Origin: Polaribacter gangjinensis
Lineage (GTDB): Bacteria > Bacteroidota > Bacteroidia > Flavobacteriales > Flavobacteriaceae
Length of the DNA stretch: 64,000 nucleotides
Direction of reading: 5' to 3'
NCBI RefSeq assembly: GCF_038024125.1
Contig: NZ_CP150662.1
Location: forward strand, 2,838,501-2,902,500
This document shows positions 1 through 8,858 of the stretch, one piece after another; position 1 is the first letter of the stretch, and the number at the start of each line of letters is the position of its first letter. A program made the translations under genes and the position numbers. Under the pieces are notes generated by a model that ran no database searches, had not been told where the DNA came from, and was given only the letters and a program-made list of their open reading frames with translations.

Positions 1-2
1 CA

Positions 3-464
3 ACAATTACTAAAAATCATATTTCACCAAATAAAAAATTATTGATTTTAGATTTATCGATGCCAGAAAATGTGGCTTTAGATGTACAAGACTATTCTGA
101 TGTGCAGTTGGTAAATGTTGATGAACTTTCAAAAATTACGGATGAAACTTTGGCAATTCGTCAGCAAGAAATTCCTTTAGCTGAGGCAATTATCGAAACT
201 CATACCAAAGAATTTACAGATTGGCAAAATCACAGAAGATTGGCGCCAACAATTACTGCATTGAAAAATTCTTTGGAATCCATTAAAAACGACGAAATTA
301 ACTTTCAAAAAAAGAAATTGCCTAATTTTGACGAAAATCAGGCAGAAATTTTAACTTCACGAATTATCCAAAAAATTACTACTCAATTCGTAAAACATTT
401 AAAAGAGGATGATATTTCTGTTGCGCAAAGCATTCAATTGATCAACAAAGTATTTCAATCTTAA
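3..464 (+). CDS. hemA: glutamyl-tRNA reductase, C-terminal part (5' end outside window)
   Basis: The reading frame is open from base 3, so the gene enters from the left and only its last 153 codons are visible. The product would reduce glutamyl-tRNA to glutamate-1-semialdehyde, the first step of C5-pathway heme synthesis. The stretch LLILDLSMPENV followed by VQLVNVDELSKI matches the end of the NADPH-binding domain (the family has a 'D-x-A-x-P-R-D' strand followed by a 'D-x-D-D-L' segment). The remainder is the helical dimerisation domain. An internal TTG at 42 is not the true start. It ends 9 nt before hemC-hemD and begins a colinear heme operon, which supports the call. Confidence 0.88.
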   Translation, partial: TITKNHISPNKKLLILDLSMPENVALDVQDYSDVQLVNVDELSKITDETLAIRQQEIPLAEAIIETHTKEFTDWQNHRRLAPTITALKNSLESIKNDEINFQKKKLPNFDENQAEILTSRIIQKITTQFVKHLKEDDISVAQSIQLINKVFQS

Positions 465-473
465 AATAATTTC

Positions 474-2063
474 ATGCAAAAAATTATAAAAATAGGAACT
501 CGTGACAGCCAATTAGCACTTTGGCAAGCTCATAAAGTGCGAAAAGAGTTAGAGGCTTTAGGCTTTGAAACAGAGATAGTTCCTATAAAATCTACTGGAG
601 ATATTGTTTTAGACAAACCTTTGTATGAATTAGGAATTACAGGAATTTTTACCAAAAATTTAGACATTGCTTTACTAGAAAAACGAATTGATATTGCAGT
701 TCATTCTATGAAAGATGTGCCAACAGTTTTGCCACAAGGAATTGTACAAGCTGCTGTTTTAAAAAGAGCAAATTACAATGATATTCTCGTTTTAAAAGGA
801 ACAGAAGAATTTTTTGGTCAGCCAGAAGGAACAATTGCTACAGGAAGTTTGCGAAGAAAAGCACAATGGCTCAATCGTTATCCAACTCACAAAGTCGTTG
901 ATTTGCGTGGAAATGTAAATTCAAGATTAGAAAAATTAGAAAATAACGATTGGGATGGAGCTGTTTTTGCAGCAGCAGGATTGGAAAGATTGGGTAAAAG
1001 ACCTGCTGGAGCAATCAATTTGGGATGGATGATTCCCGCGCCTGCACAAGGTGCAATTATGGTTTCTTGTTTAGAAAGTGATTCTTTTGTCAAAGAAGCT
1101 TGTTCAAAATTGAATGATTATGAAACCCAAGTTTGTGTAGGAATTGAACGTGAATTTTTACATCTTTTAGAAGGTGGTTGTACAGCTCCAATTGGAGCGT
1201 TAGCATATGTTGATCAAAAAACCCAAGAAATAAATTTTAAGGGAATTTTGTTAAAAAAGGACGGTTCTAAAAAAATCACTGTTACCAAAACAAATCCTTT
1301 AGGACGCCACAGATATTTGGCAAAAGATTGCGCAGATTTTATTATCAATAAAGGAGGTAAAGAATTGATGATGGAAGACCAAGAAGTTACCATCACTAAG
1401 AAAATTGTCTATTCTACCAAAAAACTTTCAGAAGCTCAAAAAAAATTACTTCCAAGAACTATTGAAATTCAAGATAGCGATTTTATCAAAATTCGTTTCA
1501 ATAGAATTGCTCCAAAAGTGATGAAAGAAGAAATCGAAAATGTCGTTATTACTAGTCAAAATGGCGTTGAATCTATTTTAAATTCATTTACCAAAAGTGA
1601 AATCAATTTCAAAAATATTTATTGTGTTGGTCGAAGAACAAAAAAAATGATAGAAACATCTATAGGACAAGTAACTTTCGTTGCAAAAAATGCAAAGCAA
1701 TTGGCTGAGTATTTAGTTAAAAATCTAAAAAACAAAGAAGTAACTTATTTTTGTAGTGACATCAGAATGGAGATTTTACCTGCTTATTTGCATCAAAAAA
1801 ACATTCAATTAACTGAAATTGAGGCGTATAAAACCATGTTAAGTCCTTTGAAAATTGCAGATGATGTTTCAGGAGTGTTGTTTTATAGTCCATCAGGAAT
1901 TGAAAGTTATTTGAAAAAAAATGATCCAGATAAAGTTGCTTTTTGCATTGGAGAATCTACTGCAGATGTGGCAAAAAAATATTTTAAAAATGTGCAAGTA
2001 GCCAACTCACCAGACGTTGAAAGTTTGCTAACATTAGTTAAAAACCATTTTATTACAACTTAA
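474..2063 (+). CDS. hemCD: Fused hydroxymethylbilane synthase / uroporphyrinogen-III synthase
   Basis: The 529-residue product carries two consecutive heme enzymes. Residues 1 to about 305 are porphobilinogen deaminase: GTRDSQLALWQ (8-18), the VHSMKDVPT loop (76-84), TGSLRRKAQ (123-131), DLRGNVNSRL (143-152), and the dipyrromethane-cofactor cysteine Cys236 in GGCTAPIGA. Residues from about 310 to 529 resemble HemD, which closes the linear tetrapyrrole with ring-D inversion, including VVITSQNGVESI and VLFYSPSGIESYL. HemC alone is usually near 310 residues and HemD near 220-250, so the length fits a complete fusion with no internal stop. It lies between hemA and hemB with short gaps. Confidence 0.93.
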   Translation: MQKIIKIGTRDSQLALWQAHKVRKELEALGFETEIVPIKSTGDIVLDKPLYELGITGIFTKNLDIALLEKRIDIAVHSMKDVPTVLPQGIVQAAVLKRANYNDILVLKGTEEFFGQPEGTIATGSLRRKAQWLNRYPTHKVVDLRGNVNSRLEKLENNDWDGAVFAAAGLERLGKRPAGAINLGWMIPAPAQGAIMVSCLESDSFVKEACSKLNDYETQVCVGIEREFLHLLEGGCTAPIGALAYVDQKTQEINFKGILLKKDGSKKITVTKTNPLGRHRYLAKDCADFIINKGGKELMMEDQEVTITKKIVYSTKKLSEAQKKLLPRTIEIQDSDFIKIRFNRIAPKVMKEEIENVVITSQNGVESILNSFTKSEINFKNIYCVGRRTKKMIETSIGQVTFVAKNAKQLAEYLVKNLKNKEVTYFCSDIRMEILPAYLHQKNIQLTEIEAYKTMLSPLKIADDVSGVLFYSPSGIESYLKKNDPDKVAFCIGESTADVAKKYFKNVQVANSPDVESLLTLVKNHFITT

Positions 2064-2081
2064 ATTTTTAAACTAATTATA

Positions 2082-3044
2082 GTGTTTAGAACCAGAAGAC
2101 TCAGAAAAACGGATGCTATCAGAAAGTTGGTTAGAGAAACATCACTTTCTGTGAACGATTTTATTTATCCACTTTTTATTGAAGAAGGCACCAATATCGA
2201 AACAGAAATCGTTTCAATGCCAGGAATAAAACGTTTTTCTTTGGATAGAATTGCTATAGAATTGGATGAAGTTGTTGCTTTAAAAATTCCTGCTGTGTTG
2301 TTATTCGGAATTCCATCAACCAAAGATGATGAAGGCACAGAAACATGGAACGAAAACGGAATTATGCAAAAAGCGATCCGTTTTATCAAGCAAAATTATC
2401 CTAATTTATATGTAATTACAGACGTTTGTTTTTGTGAATATACTTCTCACGGACATTGTGGAATCATTCACGAAAATGATGTTGATAATGATGCAACTTT
2501 GGTAAATATTGCCAAGCAAGTTATTTCGCATGCAAAAGCGGGCGTTGACATGGTTGCTCCTTCTGGAATGATGGATGGAACTATTGATATGATTCGTCAA
2601 TCTTTAGATAATTCAGGTTTTGCTGATTTGCCAATTATGGCATATTCTGTAAAATATGCTTCAGCTTTTTACGGACCTTTTAGAGATGCAGCAGATTCTG
2701 CACCTACTTTTGGTGACAGAAAAACTTATCAAATGGATCCTGCAAATAGAGAAGAAGGTTTACGAAAAGCCACTTTTGATGATGAAGAAGGCGCAGATAT
2801 TTTGATGGTAAAACCAGCTTTGTCTTATTTAGATATCATTCGCGATTTGAAAAATAATTTTGACAGACCCATTGCTTGTTATAATGTAAGTGGTGAATAT
2901 GCCATGATCAAAGCTGCTGCTGAAAAAGGTTGGATAGATGGTGAAAAAGTCATGATGGAAAGTTTGTTATCCATGAAAAGAGCTGGAGCAGACATTATCA
3001 TCACCTATTTTGCAAAAGAAGCAGCAAAGGTTTTAAATAAATAA
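2082..3044 (+). CDS. hemB: Delta-aminolevulinic acid dehydratase (porphobilinogen synthase)
   Basis: Condenses two 5-aminolevulinates into porphobilinogen in the cytoplasm. The 320-residue length is normal. The metal site is the zinc type: Cys116, Cys118 and Cys126 in [14 protein letters not shown]. Schiff-base lysines are Lys191 in [15 protein letters not shown] and Lys244 in [12 protein letters not shown]. The start is a GTG at 2082, 18 nt after the hemCD stop. It is chosen because the protein then begins [10 protein letters not shown], as HemB proteins usually do, and no ATG lies nearby in frame. Confidence 0.95.
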   Translation: MFRTRRLRKTDAIRKLVRETSLSVNDFIYPLFIEEGTNIETEIVSMPGIKRFSLDRIAIELDEVVALKIPAVLLFGIPSTKDDEGTETWNENGIMQKAIRFIKQNYPNLYVITDVCFCEYTSHGHCGIIHENDVDNDATLVNIAKQVISHAKAGVDMVAPSGMMDGTIDMIRQSLDNSGFADLPIMAYSVKYASAFYGPFRDAADSAPTFGDRKTYQMDPANREEGLRKATFDDEEGADILMVKPALSYLDIIRDLKNNFDRPIACYNVSGEYAMIKAAAEKGWIDGEKVMMESLLSMKRAGADIIITYFAKEAAKVLNK

Positions 3045-3109
3045 TATTCGGTTTTTAGGTATTAGTAATTTGCTAATGGCTATCAGCAAAAAACCAAAAG
3101 CTAAAAAAA

Positions 3110-4405
3110 ATGAAATTCTCAAAATCGCAAAAACTATACGAAAAAGGATTGGTAAATCTTGTTGGAGCTGTAAATTCTCCTGTAAGAGCATTTGCTTCTG
3201 TTGGTGGAAATCCGTTGTTTATCAAAAAAGCAAAAGGTTCCAAAATCATTGATGTTGATGGAAATGAATATCTAGATTTGGTATTGTCTTATGGTCCAAT
3301 GGTTATTGGACATCGTCATAAAAAAGTCCAAAAAGCAGTTCACAAGGCATTAAAAAATGGCTATTCTTTTGGAGCATCAACTGAAAATGAAATCAAATTA
3401 GCAAAAATTGTATGTGATGCTTTTCCTGGGATGGACAAAGTTCGTTTTGTAAATTCGGGAACAGAAGCTGTGTTGAGTGGCATTCGTTTGGCAAGAGCAT
3501 TTACAGGAAAAGATAAAATCATAAAATTTTCTGGATGTTATCATGGACATCAAGATGCTTTGTTGGTTGCAGCTGGTTCTGGTTTAGCAACGTTGAGTTT
3601 ACCTGGAAGTTTGGGCGTTCCAGAAGGTGCAGTGAAAAATACCTTGATTGCAGAATACAATAATTTAGAAAGTGTAAAAGCACATTTTGAAAATCATGAT
3701 GATATTGCAGCCGTAATTATTGAGCCTATTTGTGGAAATATGGGAGTTGCAATTCCACAAGATAATTTTTTAAAAGAATTGAAAGATTTTTTAACAAGCA
3801 AAGGAGCTTTGTTAATTGCTGATGAGGTAATGACAGGATTTCGTTCGAAATTTGGTGGCGCTCAAGAATTATTGGGAGTTGAAGCAGATATTACTTGTTT
3901 AGGAAAAGTAATTGGAGGTGGATTTCCAGTAGGCGCTTATGGAGCAAGAAATAAAATCATGGAAAAAGTAGCACCTTTAGGTGGCATGTATCAAGCAGGA
4001 ACTTTGAGTGGAAATCCAATTGCAATGGCGGGAGGAATTTCAACATTAACCGAATTGAAAAGACAAAATCCGTATCAAAAGTTTGATGAAATTGGCGCAA
4101 TTTTAGAGGTAATCTTGTTAGAAACTGCCAAAAAATACAATGTAGATTTGGTAGTAAACAGATTTGGTTCTATGATGAATCCTTTTTTCACAAAAAATCA
4201 AGTAACCAATTTTAAAGATGCACAAACTTCAGATACCAAAAAGTTTGCAGTTTTCTTTTGGGAAATGATTAAAAACGGAGTCTTTTTACCTCCTTCTCAA
4301 TTTGAAGCTTGGTTTTTATCATCGGCAATTTCAGAAAAAGATATTAAAATATTTGCGAATGCTGTTGATAAATCGATGTTAGCTGTTTCTCAAATGGAAA
4401 ATTAA
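3110..4405 (+). CDS. hemL: Glutamate-1-semialdehyde 2,1-aminomutase
   Basis: PLP enzyme that converts glutamate-1-semialdehyde to 5-aminolevulinate, the substrate of HemB. Visible class-III aminotransferase features are the N-terminal VNSPVRAFASVGG segment (21-33), FVNSGTEAV (113-121), CYHGHQDALLV (143-153), ADEVMTGFR (237-245), and the PLP lysine Lys266 in CLGKVIGGGFPVGAYG. At 431 residues it is full length. The ATG at 3110 follows an AT-rich spacer that contains a copy of the intergenic repeat discussed in the findings. Confidence 0.95.
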   Translation: MKFSKSQKLYEKGLVNLVGAVNSPVRAFASVGGNPLFIKKAKGSKIIDVDGNEYLDLVLSYGPMVIGHRHKKVQKAVHKALKNGYSFGASTENEIKLAKIVCDAFPGMDKVRFVNSGTEAVLSGIRLARAFTGKDKIIKFSGCYHGHQDALLVAAGSGLATLSLPGSLGVPEGAVKNTLIAEYNNLESVKAHFENHDDIAAVIIEPICGNMGVAIPQDNFLKELKDFLTSKGALLIADEVMTGFRSKFGGAQELLGVEADITCLGKVIGGGFPVGAYGARNKIMEKVAPLGGMYQAGTLSGNPIAMAGGISTLTELKRQNPYQKFDEIGAILEVILLETAKKYNVDLVVNRFGSMMNPFFTKNQVTNFKDAQTSDTKKFAVFFWEMIKNGVFLPPSQFEAWFLSSAISEKDIKIFANAVDKSMLAVSQMEN

Positions 4406-4459
4406 ATATAAATCAGAAATGATTAATAAACTTATCACTAAACTAAAAGCTAACAACTA

Positions 4460-5506
4460 ATGGCTAATAGCAATCATATTAAAAACGACTTATTTCTAAG
4501 AGCCTTAAAAGGCGAAACTGTTCAAAGACCTCCAGTTTGGATGATGCGTCAAGCAGGACGTTATTTGCCCGAATTTATGGCGATTAAAGAAGAATATGAT
4601 TTCTTTACACGCTGCCAAACTCCCGAATTAGCATCAGAAATTACAGTGCAACCCATTCGTAGGTTTGGTATGGATGCTGCCATTTTATTTTCAGATATTT
4701 TGGTGGTGCCACAAGCCATGAATATTGAAGTGCAAATGAAATCTAATTTCGGACCTTATTTGCCCAATCCAATTCGAAATCAAAAAGATTTAGACAGCGT
4801 TATTATTCCTGATGTAAACCAAGAATTGGGTTACGTTATGGAAGCTATAAAAATGACCAAAGAAAAACTCAACAACGAAATTCCGTTGATTGGTTTTGCA
4901 GGTTCACCATGGACAATTTTATGTTATTGTGTGCAAGGTCAAGGTTCAAAAACCTTTGACAAAGCCAAAGAATTGTGTTTTACAAATCCTGTTGTGGCAC
5001 ATGCATTATTACAAAAAATTACAGATACAACTATTGCTTATTTAAAAGCAAAAGTTGCAGCTGGAGTTGATGCAGTTCAAATTTTTGATTCTTGGGGAGG
5101 TATGTTATCACCAACAGATTACGAAACGTTTTCTTGGCAATACATTCAACAAATTATTGATGCTTTAAAAGATAATATTCCAGTAATTGCTTTCGGAAAA
5201 GGTTGCTGGTTTGCATTGCATACTATGGCAAGATCTGGAGCTTCAGCTTTGGGTGTAGATTGGACATGTTCAGCACGAAATGCACGTTACTTATCAGGAG
5301 GAAATATCACGTTGCAAGGGAATTTTGATCCTGCAAGATTGTTATCTCCACCTGCTGAAATCAAAAAAATGGTACATCAAATGATCAATGAATTCGGAAA
5401 AGACAAATATATTGTGAATTTAGGTCATGGAATTTTACCCAACATTCCACTCGAAAATGCGAAAGCTTTTGTTGATGCTGTAAAGGAATATAAAAGCGCA
5501 TTTTAA
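4460..5506 (+). CDS. hemE: Uroporphyrinogen decarboxylase
   Basis: Decarboxylates the four acetate side chains of uroporphyrinogen III to give coproporphyrinogen III. The signature [16 protein letters not shown] lies at residues 23-38, followed by [25 protein letters not shown] and, near the C-terminus, [11 protein letters not shown]. The 348-residue length is usual. The first codons, [16 protein letters not shown], contain a few extra residues ahead of the usual [10 protein letters not shown] beginning. These codons lie in an intergenic repeat (see findings). No other ATG is available upstream of the conserved region. Confidence 0.95.
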   Translation: MANSNHIKNDLFLRALKGETVQRPPVWMMRQAGRYLPEFMAIKEEYDFFTRCQTPELASEITVQPIRRFGMDAAILFSDILVVPQAMNIEVQMKSNFGPYLPNPIRNQKDLDSVIIPDVNQELGYVMEAIKMTKEKLNNEIPLIGFAGSPWTILCYCVQGQGSKTFDKAKELCFTNPVVAHALLQKITDTTIAYLKAKVAAGVDAVQIFDSWGGMLSPTDYETFSWQYIQQIIDALKDNIPVIAFGKGCWFALHTMARSGASALGVDWTCSARNARYLSGGNITLQGNFDPARLLSPPAEIKKMVHQMINEFGKDKYIVNLGHGILPNIPLENAKAFVDAVKEYKSAF

Positions 5507-5581
5507 TCCTGATAAAAGGAAAAAATGTAAATTTAAAACATAAGAATTTCCTTTCCTTTGGAAAGGATTAAGGATAGGATT

Positions 5582-6340
5582 ATGATTAAAAATATCGTTC
5601 TTGGAATCAAAGCTTATGGAGGAGCTTTTGCATTAATTTCAAAATTGAAACTTTGGAAATATTTTGTGATTCCTGTTTTGATCAGTATTTTAACTGCTAT
5701 TTTTATCGGAATTGAAGCCTATGTTTTGTCTGATAATATTGGTAGTTTTATATCAAAAGCTTGGATTTGGGATTGGGGAAAAGAAGGATTTACAGCCATC
5801 AGTAATTTTGTGGGCGCAATCATTATCATTTTTTTAGGATTTATTCTTTACAAACACATCATCATGGCATTTTCTGCGCCATTTATGAGTCCAGTTTCCG
5901 AAAAAATTGAAGCACATTTTTATGGAGATGTTTCTCATTTACATAGAAAAACTTCTTTTTTAAGTCAATTATGGAGAGGAATCAGCATCAATATCCGAAA
6001 TTTATTGAGAGAATTATTGATAAGTATTCCTATTTTGTTATTGAAATTTATTCCAATAATTAATATTTTTTCCACCATTTTATTGCTGTTAGTTCAAGCA
6101 TATTATGCTGGTTTTGGCAATATGGATTATACCTTAGAGCGTCATTTAACGTATAAAGAAAGCATCAGTTTCGTAAAAAGAAACAAAGGTTTTGCCATTG
6201 GAAATGGCATTGTTTTTATGTTGTTTTTATTAATTCCTGTTGTTGGAATTATTTTAGTGTTGCCATTATCAGTAACAGCTGCCACTGTAAATACCATCAA
6301 ATTGTTGCATGACAAACACGAGCTTGTTTATGAAAAATAA
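5582..6340 (+). CDS. EI24/CysZ-like integral membrane protein in the heme operon
   Basis: The product is 252 residues and mostly hydrophobic. About four to five membrane segments are visible, near residues 20-45, 75-100, 140-165 and 210-235. The layout, with AFSAPFMSPVSEKIE after a membrane pair and LLVQAYYAGFGNMDYTLER in the middle, resembles the EI24 domain family that includes the sulfate permease CysZ. The start is set at ATG 5582, preceded by purine-rich AAGGATAGGATT, rather than at the TTG at 5558. It sits between hemE and hemF and overlaps hemF by 11 nt. Substrate is unknown; a role in tetrapyrrole or precursor transport is only inference from position. Confidence 0.75.
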   Translation: MIKNIVLGIKAYGGAFALISKLKLWKYFVIPVLISILTAIFIGIEAYVLSDNIGSFISKAWIWDWGKEGFTAISNFVGAIIIIFLGFILYKHIIMAFSAPFMSPVSEKIEAHFYGDVSHLHRKTSFLSQLWRGISINIRNLLRELLISIPILLLKFIPIINIFSTILLLLVQAYYAGFGNMDYTLERHLTYKESISFVKRNKGFAIGNGIVFMLFLLIPVVGIILVLPLSVTAATVNTIKLLHDKHELVYEK

Positions 6341-7232
6341 ATTCTACAATTACATCGAAAATTTACAAAATTCCATCACTTCTACTTTAGAAAAAATCGA
6401 TGGAAAAGCCAAATTCAAAGAAGATATTTGGCAACGTGAAGAAGGTGGAGGAGGCAAAACAAGAGTGATTGAAAATGGAGCTATTTTTGAAAAAGGCGGA
6501 GTAAATATTTCTGCTGTTCATGGAGAATTGCCTGAAGTTTTACGAAATCAATTTGGAGTAAAAGAAGGCAATTTTTTTGCCTGTGGTTTGAGTTTGGTGT
6601 TGCATCCAACAAATCCATTTGTTCCTACAGTTCATGCAAACTGGCGTTATTTTGAAATGTATAATTCTCAAGGTGAGATAGTTACACAATGGTTTGGAGG
6701 TGGACAAGATTTAACGCCTTATTATTTATTTGACGAAGATGCTACTCATTTTCATCAGGTTTGTAAAATTGCTTGCGACAAACATCATGCTGATTTTTAT
6801 CCAAAATTTAAAAAACAATGTGATGATTATTTTTGGAATGCTCACAGAAATGAAGCACGTGGAATTGGCGGATTATTTTTTGATTATTTAAAAGAAACAG
6901 ACCAATTTTCATTAGAAAATAGATTCGATTTTGTCACAGAAATAGGCAATAACTTTTTAGAAAGTTATGTTCCGATTGTTGAAAAGAGAAGAAATTTCAC
7001 CTACAATCAACAGCAAAAAGATTGGCAAGAAATCAGAAGAGGTCGTTATGTAGAATTCAATTTGGTACATGATAAAGGCACACTTTTCGGATTAAAAACA
7101 AACGGACGAATTGAAAGTATTTTGATGAGTTTGCCACCAAAAGTGCAATGGAAATATGATGTTCATCCTGTAGAAAATTCAGAAGAAGCAAAACTTATCA
7201 GCGTTCTAAAAAATCCAAAGAATTGGATTTAG
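6330..7232 (+). CDS. hemF: Oxygen-dependent coproporphyrinogen-III oxidase
   Basis: Oxidatively decarboxylates two propionates of coproporphyrinogen III to give protoporphyrinogen IX, using O2. Family motifs are EGGGGKTRVIENGAIFEKGG near the N-terminus, VPTVHANWRYFEMY, WFGGGQDLTPYYL, and the C-terminal RRGRYVEFNLVHDKGTLFGL. Starting at ATG 6330 gives 300 residues, the normal HemF size. An upstream in-frame ATG at 6309 would add seven residues deeper into the previous gene. The presence of hemF implies aerobic heme synthesis. It is the last gene of the operon in this window. Confidence 0.95.
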   Translation: MKNKFYNYIENLQNSITSTLEKIDGKAKFKEDIWQREEGGGGKTRVIENGAIFEKGGVNISAVHGELPEVLRNQFGVKEGNFFACGLSLVLHPTNPFVPTVHANWRYFEMYNSQGEIVTQWFGGGQDLTPYYLFDEDATHFHQVCKIACDKHHADFYPKFKKQCDDYFWNAHRNEARGIGGLFFDYLKETDQFSLENRFDFVTEIGNNFLESYVPIVEKRRNFTYNQQQKDWQEIRRGRYVEFNLVHDKGTLFGLKTNGRIESILMSLPPKVQWKYDVHPVENSEEAKLISVLKNPKNWI

Positions 7233-7383
7233 TTTTTTTATTTTTTTACAAAACGGGATTTTCATTGTTTATTTGATAACTTTTTATGTGTAAAACCATA
7301 ATAAATTGTTAATACGATAATTTTATTTCGAAAAATCTTTCAATTTTCAATTCTTTTTTCAAAAAATGTCATCCCTTTTTTTG

Positions 7384-7391
7384 TATTTTTG
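7384..7391 (+). promoter_or_regulatory. -7 promoter element for the E2 gene at 7414
   Basis: TATTTTTG matches the Bacteroidota -7 consensus TAnnTTTG and lies 22 nt before the ATG. No clear TTG -33 element is seen at the expected distance. Confidence 0.5.
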
Positions 7392-7413
7392 CAATTAGAA
7401 AAATCAGAATTAC

Positions 7414-8730
7414 ATGGCAAGATTTGAAGTTAAGTTACCGAAAATGGGCGAAAGTGTTGCTGAAGCAACCATCACTTCTTGGTTAAAAGAAGTTGGCGAC
7501 ACTATTGAAATGGATGAGGCTGTTGTAGAAATTGCAACTGACAAAGTAGATTCTGAGGTCCCAAGTGAAGTTTCAGGAACTTTAATCGAAATTTTATTTG
7601 AAAAAGATGCTATAGTTCAAGTTGGCGAAACCATTGCTATTATTGAAACAAGTGCTGATGTAAATCCAACAACTGTTGCAAAAACCGTTGTTGAAGAACC
7701 AAAAGAGGTTCAAGAAGTTGAAAAAACAATTGAAAAAGCTGCTGAAATTGTGGCAACTCCTATTTTAAAAACTTCTGATTCTGGAAAATTCTATTCGCCT
7801 TTAGTGAGAAATATCGCACAAACAGAATGTATTTCTATGGAAGATTTGGAAAATATTGAAGGTTCAGGAAAAGAAGGCAGAGTTACCAAAGAAGATATTT
7901 TACAGTTTGTAGCCAATAAAAAATCTGCTCCTAAAACAACTAATAAAGAAGTCGAAACTCCGAAAAAAGTTGTAGAAAGCACGCCAAAAGAACAACCAAA
8001 AGTTCCAGTTTCTGTAAATGGTGGTGACGAAATTATCGAAATGTCTAGAATGGGCAAATTGATTGCCAAACACATGGTAGATTCTGTGCAAACTTCGGCT
8101 CATGTGCAATCGTTTATTGAAATTGATGTTACCAATATTGTAAAATGGCGTGATAAAGTGAAAGATGCTTTCTTTAAAAGAGAGGGAGAGAAGTTGACTT
8201 TTACACCGATTTTGATGCAAGCTGTAGCATCAACCATCAAAAAATATCCAATGATTAATATTACAGTTGATGGTGATAAAATCATCAAACGAAAAAATAT
8301 CAATTTAGGAATGGCTGCTGCCTTACCAGATGGGAATCTCATTGTTCCTGTAATTAAAAATGCAGATCAATTGAATTTGGTGGGTATGACAAAACAAGTA
8401 AATGATTTGGCAAACAGAGCAAGAATCAATCAACTAAAACCAGATGAAATTCAAAATGGAACGTACACTGTTACCAATGTTGGTAGTTTTGGTTCTGTGA
8501 TGGGAACACCTATTATCAATCAACCACAAGTGGCAATTTTGGCTTTGGGAGCTATCAGAAAAGTGCCTGCTGTGATTGAAACTACTGAGGGTGATTTTAT
8601 CGGAATCAGACAAAAAATGTTTGTGTCACATTCGTATGATCACAGAGTGGTAAATGGTGCACTTGGTGGGATGTTTATCAGTACCTTAAAAGATATTCTG
8701 GAATCTTGGGATTTGAATCAGGATTTTTAA
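7414..8730 (+). CDS. 2-oxoacid dehydrogenase E2 (dihydrolipoamide acyltransferase, branched-chain type)
   Basis: This 438-residue protein is the acyl-transfer core of a 2-oxoacid dehydrogenase complex. Residues 1-78 form one lipoyl domain with lipoyl-lysine Lys44 in ATDKVDSEVPSEV. Residues about 127-167 are the E3/E1-binding domain (FYSPLVRNIAQTE to EGRVTKEDILQFV). The catalytic domain follows from about 205. The DKVDSEVPSE lipoyl motif is typical of branched-chain or broad-specificity E2 rather than pyruvate E2. The catalytic motif reads SYDHRVVNGALGG, with Asn where most E2 proteins have Asp (HRxxDG). It is a single-gene transcript, with no E1 or E3 beside it. Confidence 0.85.
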   Translation: MARFEVKLPKMGESVAEATITSWLKEVGDTIEMDEAVVEIATDKVDSEVPSEVSGTLIEILFEKDAIVQVGETIAIIETSADVNPTTVAKTVVEEPKEVQEVEKTIEKAAEIVATPILKTSDSGKFYSPLVRNIAQTECISMEDLENIEGSGKEGRVTKEDILQFVANKKSAPKTTNKEVETPKKVVESTPKEQPKVPVSVNGGDEIIEMSRMGKLIAKHMVDSVQTSAHVQSFIEIDVTNIVKWRDKVKDAFFKREGEKLTFTPILMQAVASTIKKYPMINITVDGDKIIKRKNINLGMAAALPDGNLIVPVIKNADQLNLVGMTKQVNDLANRARINQLKPDEIQNGTYTVTNVGSFGSVMGTPIINQPQVAILALGAIRKVPAVIETTEGDFIGIRQKMFVSHSYDHRVVNGALGGMFISTLKDILESWDLNQDF

Positions 8731-8755
8731 AAGATACTATTTTTATAAAATGATA

Positions 8756-8786
8756 AAACGCTTGGAATTTCCAAGCGTTTTTTTTT
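8756..8786 (+). terminator. Intrinsic terminator after the E2 gene
   Basis: A perfect 10-bp stem AAACGCTTGG / CCAAGCGTTT (8756-8765, 8771-8780) with a 5-nt loop is followed by a T run. It lies 26 nt after the E2 stop codon. Confidence 0.9.
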
Positions 8787-8858
8787 GATATTGTTTGTGT
8801 TGAAAATACCTAATAATTTTCAGATATTGAACTTTAACCACTATATTAAAAAAATATT

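Noticed and set aside
3070..3252. 60-residue ORF overlapping the start of hemL
   Set aside because: It lies in another frame over the conserved hemL N-terminus and the intergenic repeat; the product has no family features.
7791..8342. Overlapping minus-strand ORFs inside the E2 gene
   Set aside because: They are antisense to a strongly supported E2 gene and show only mirrored composition.
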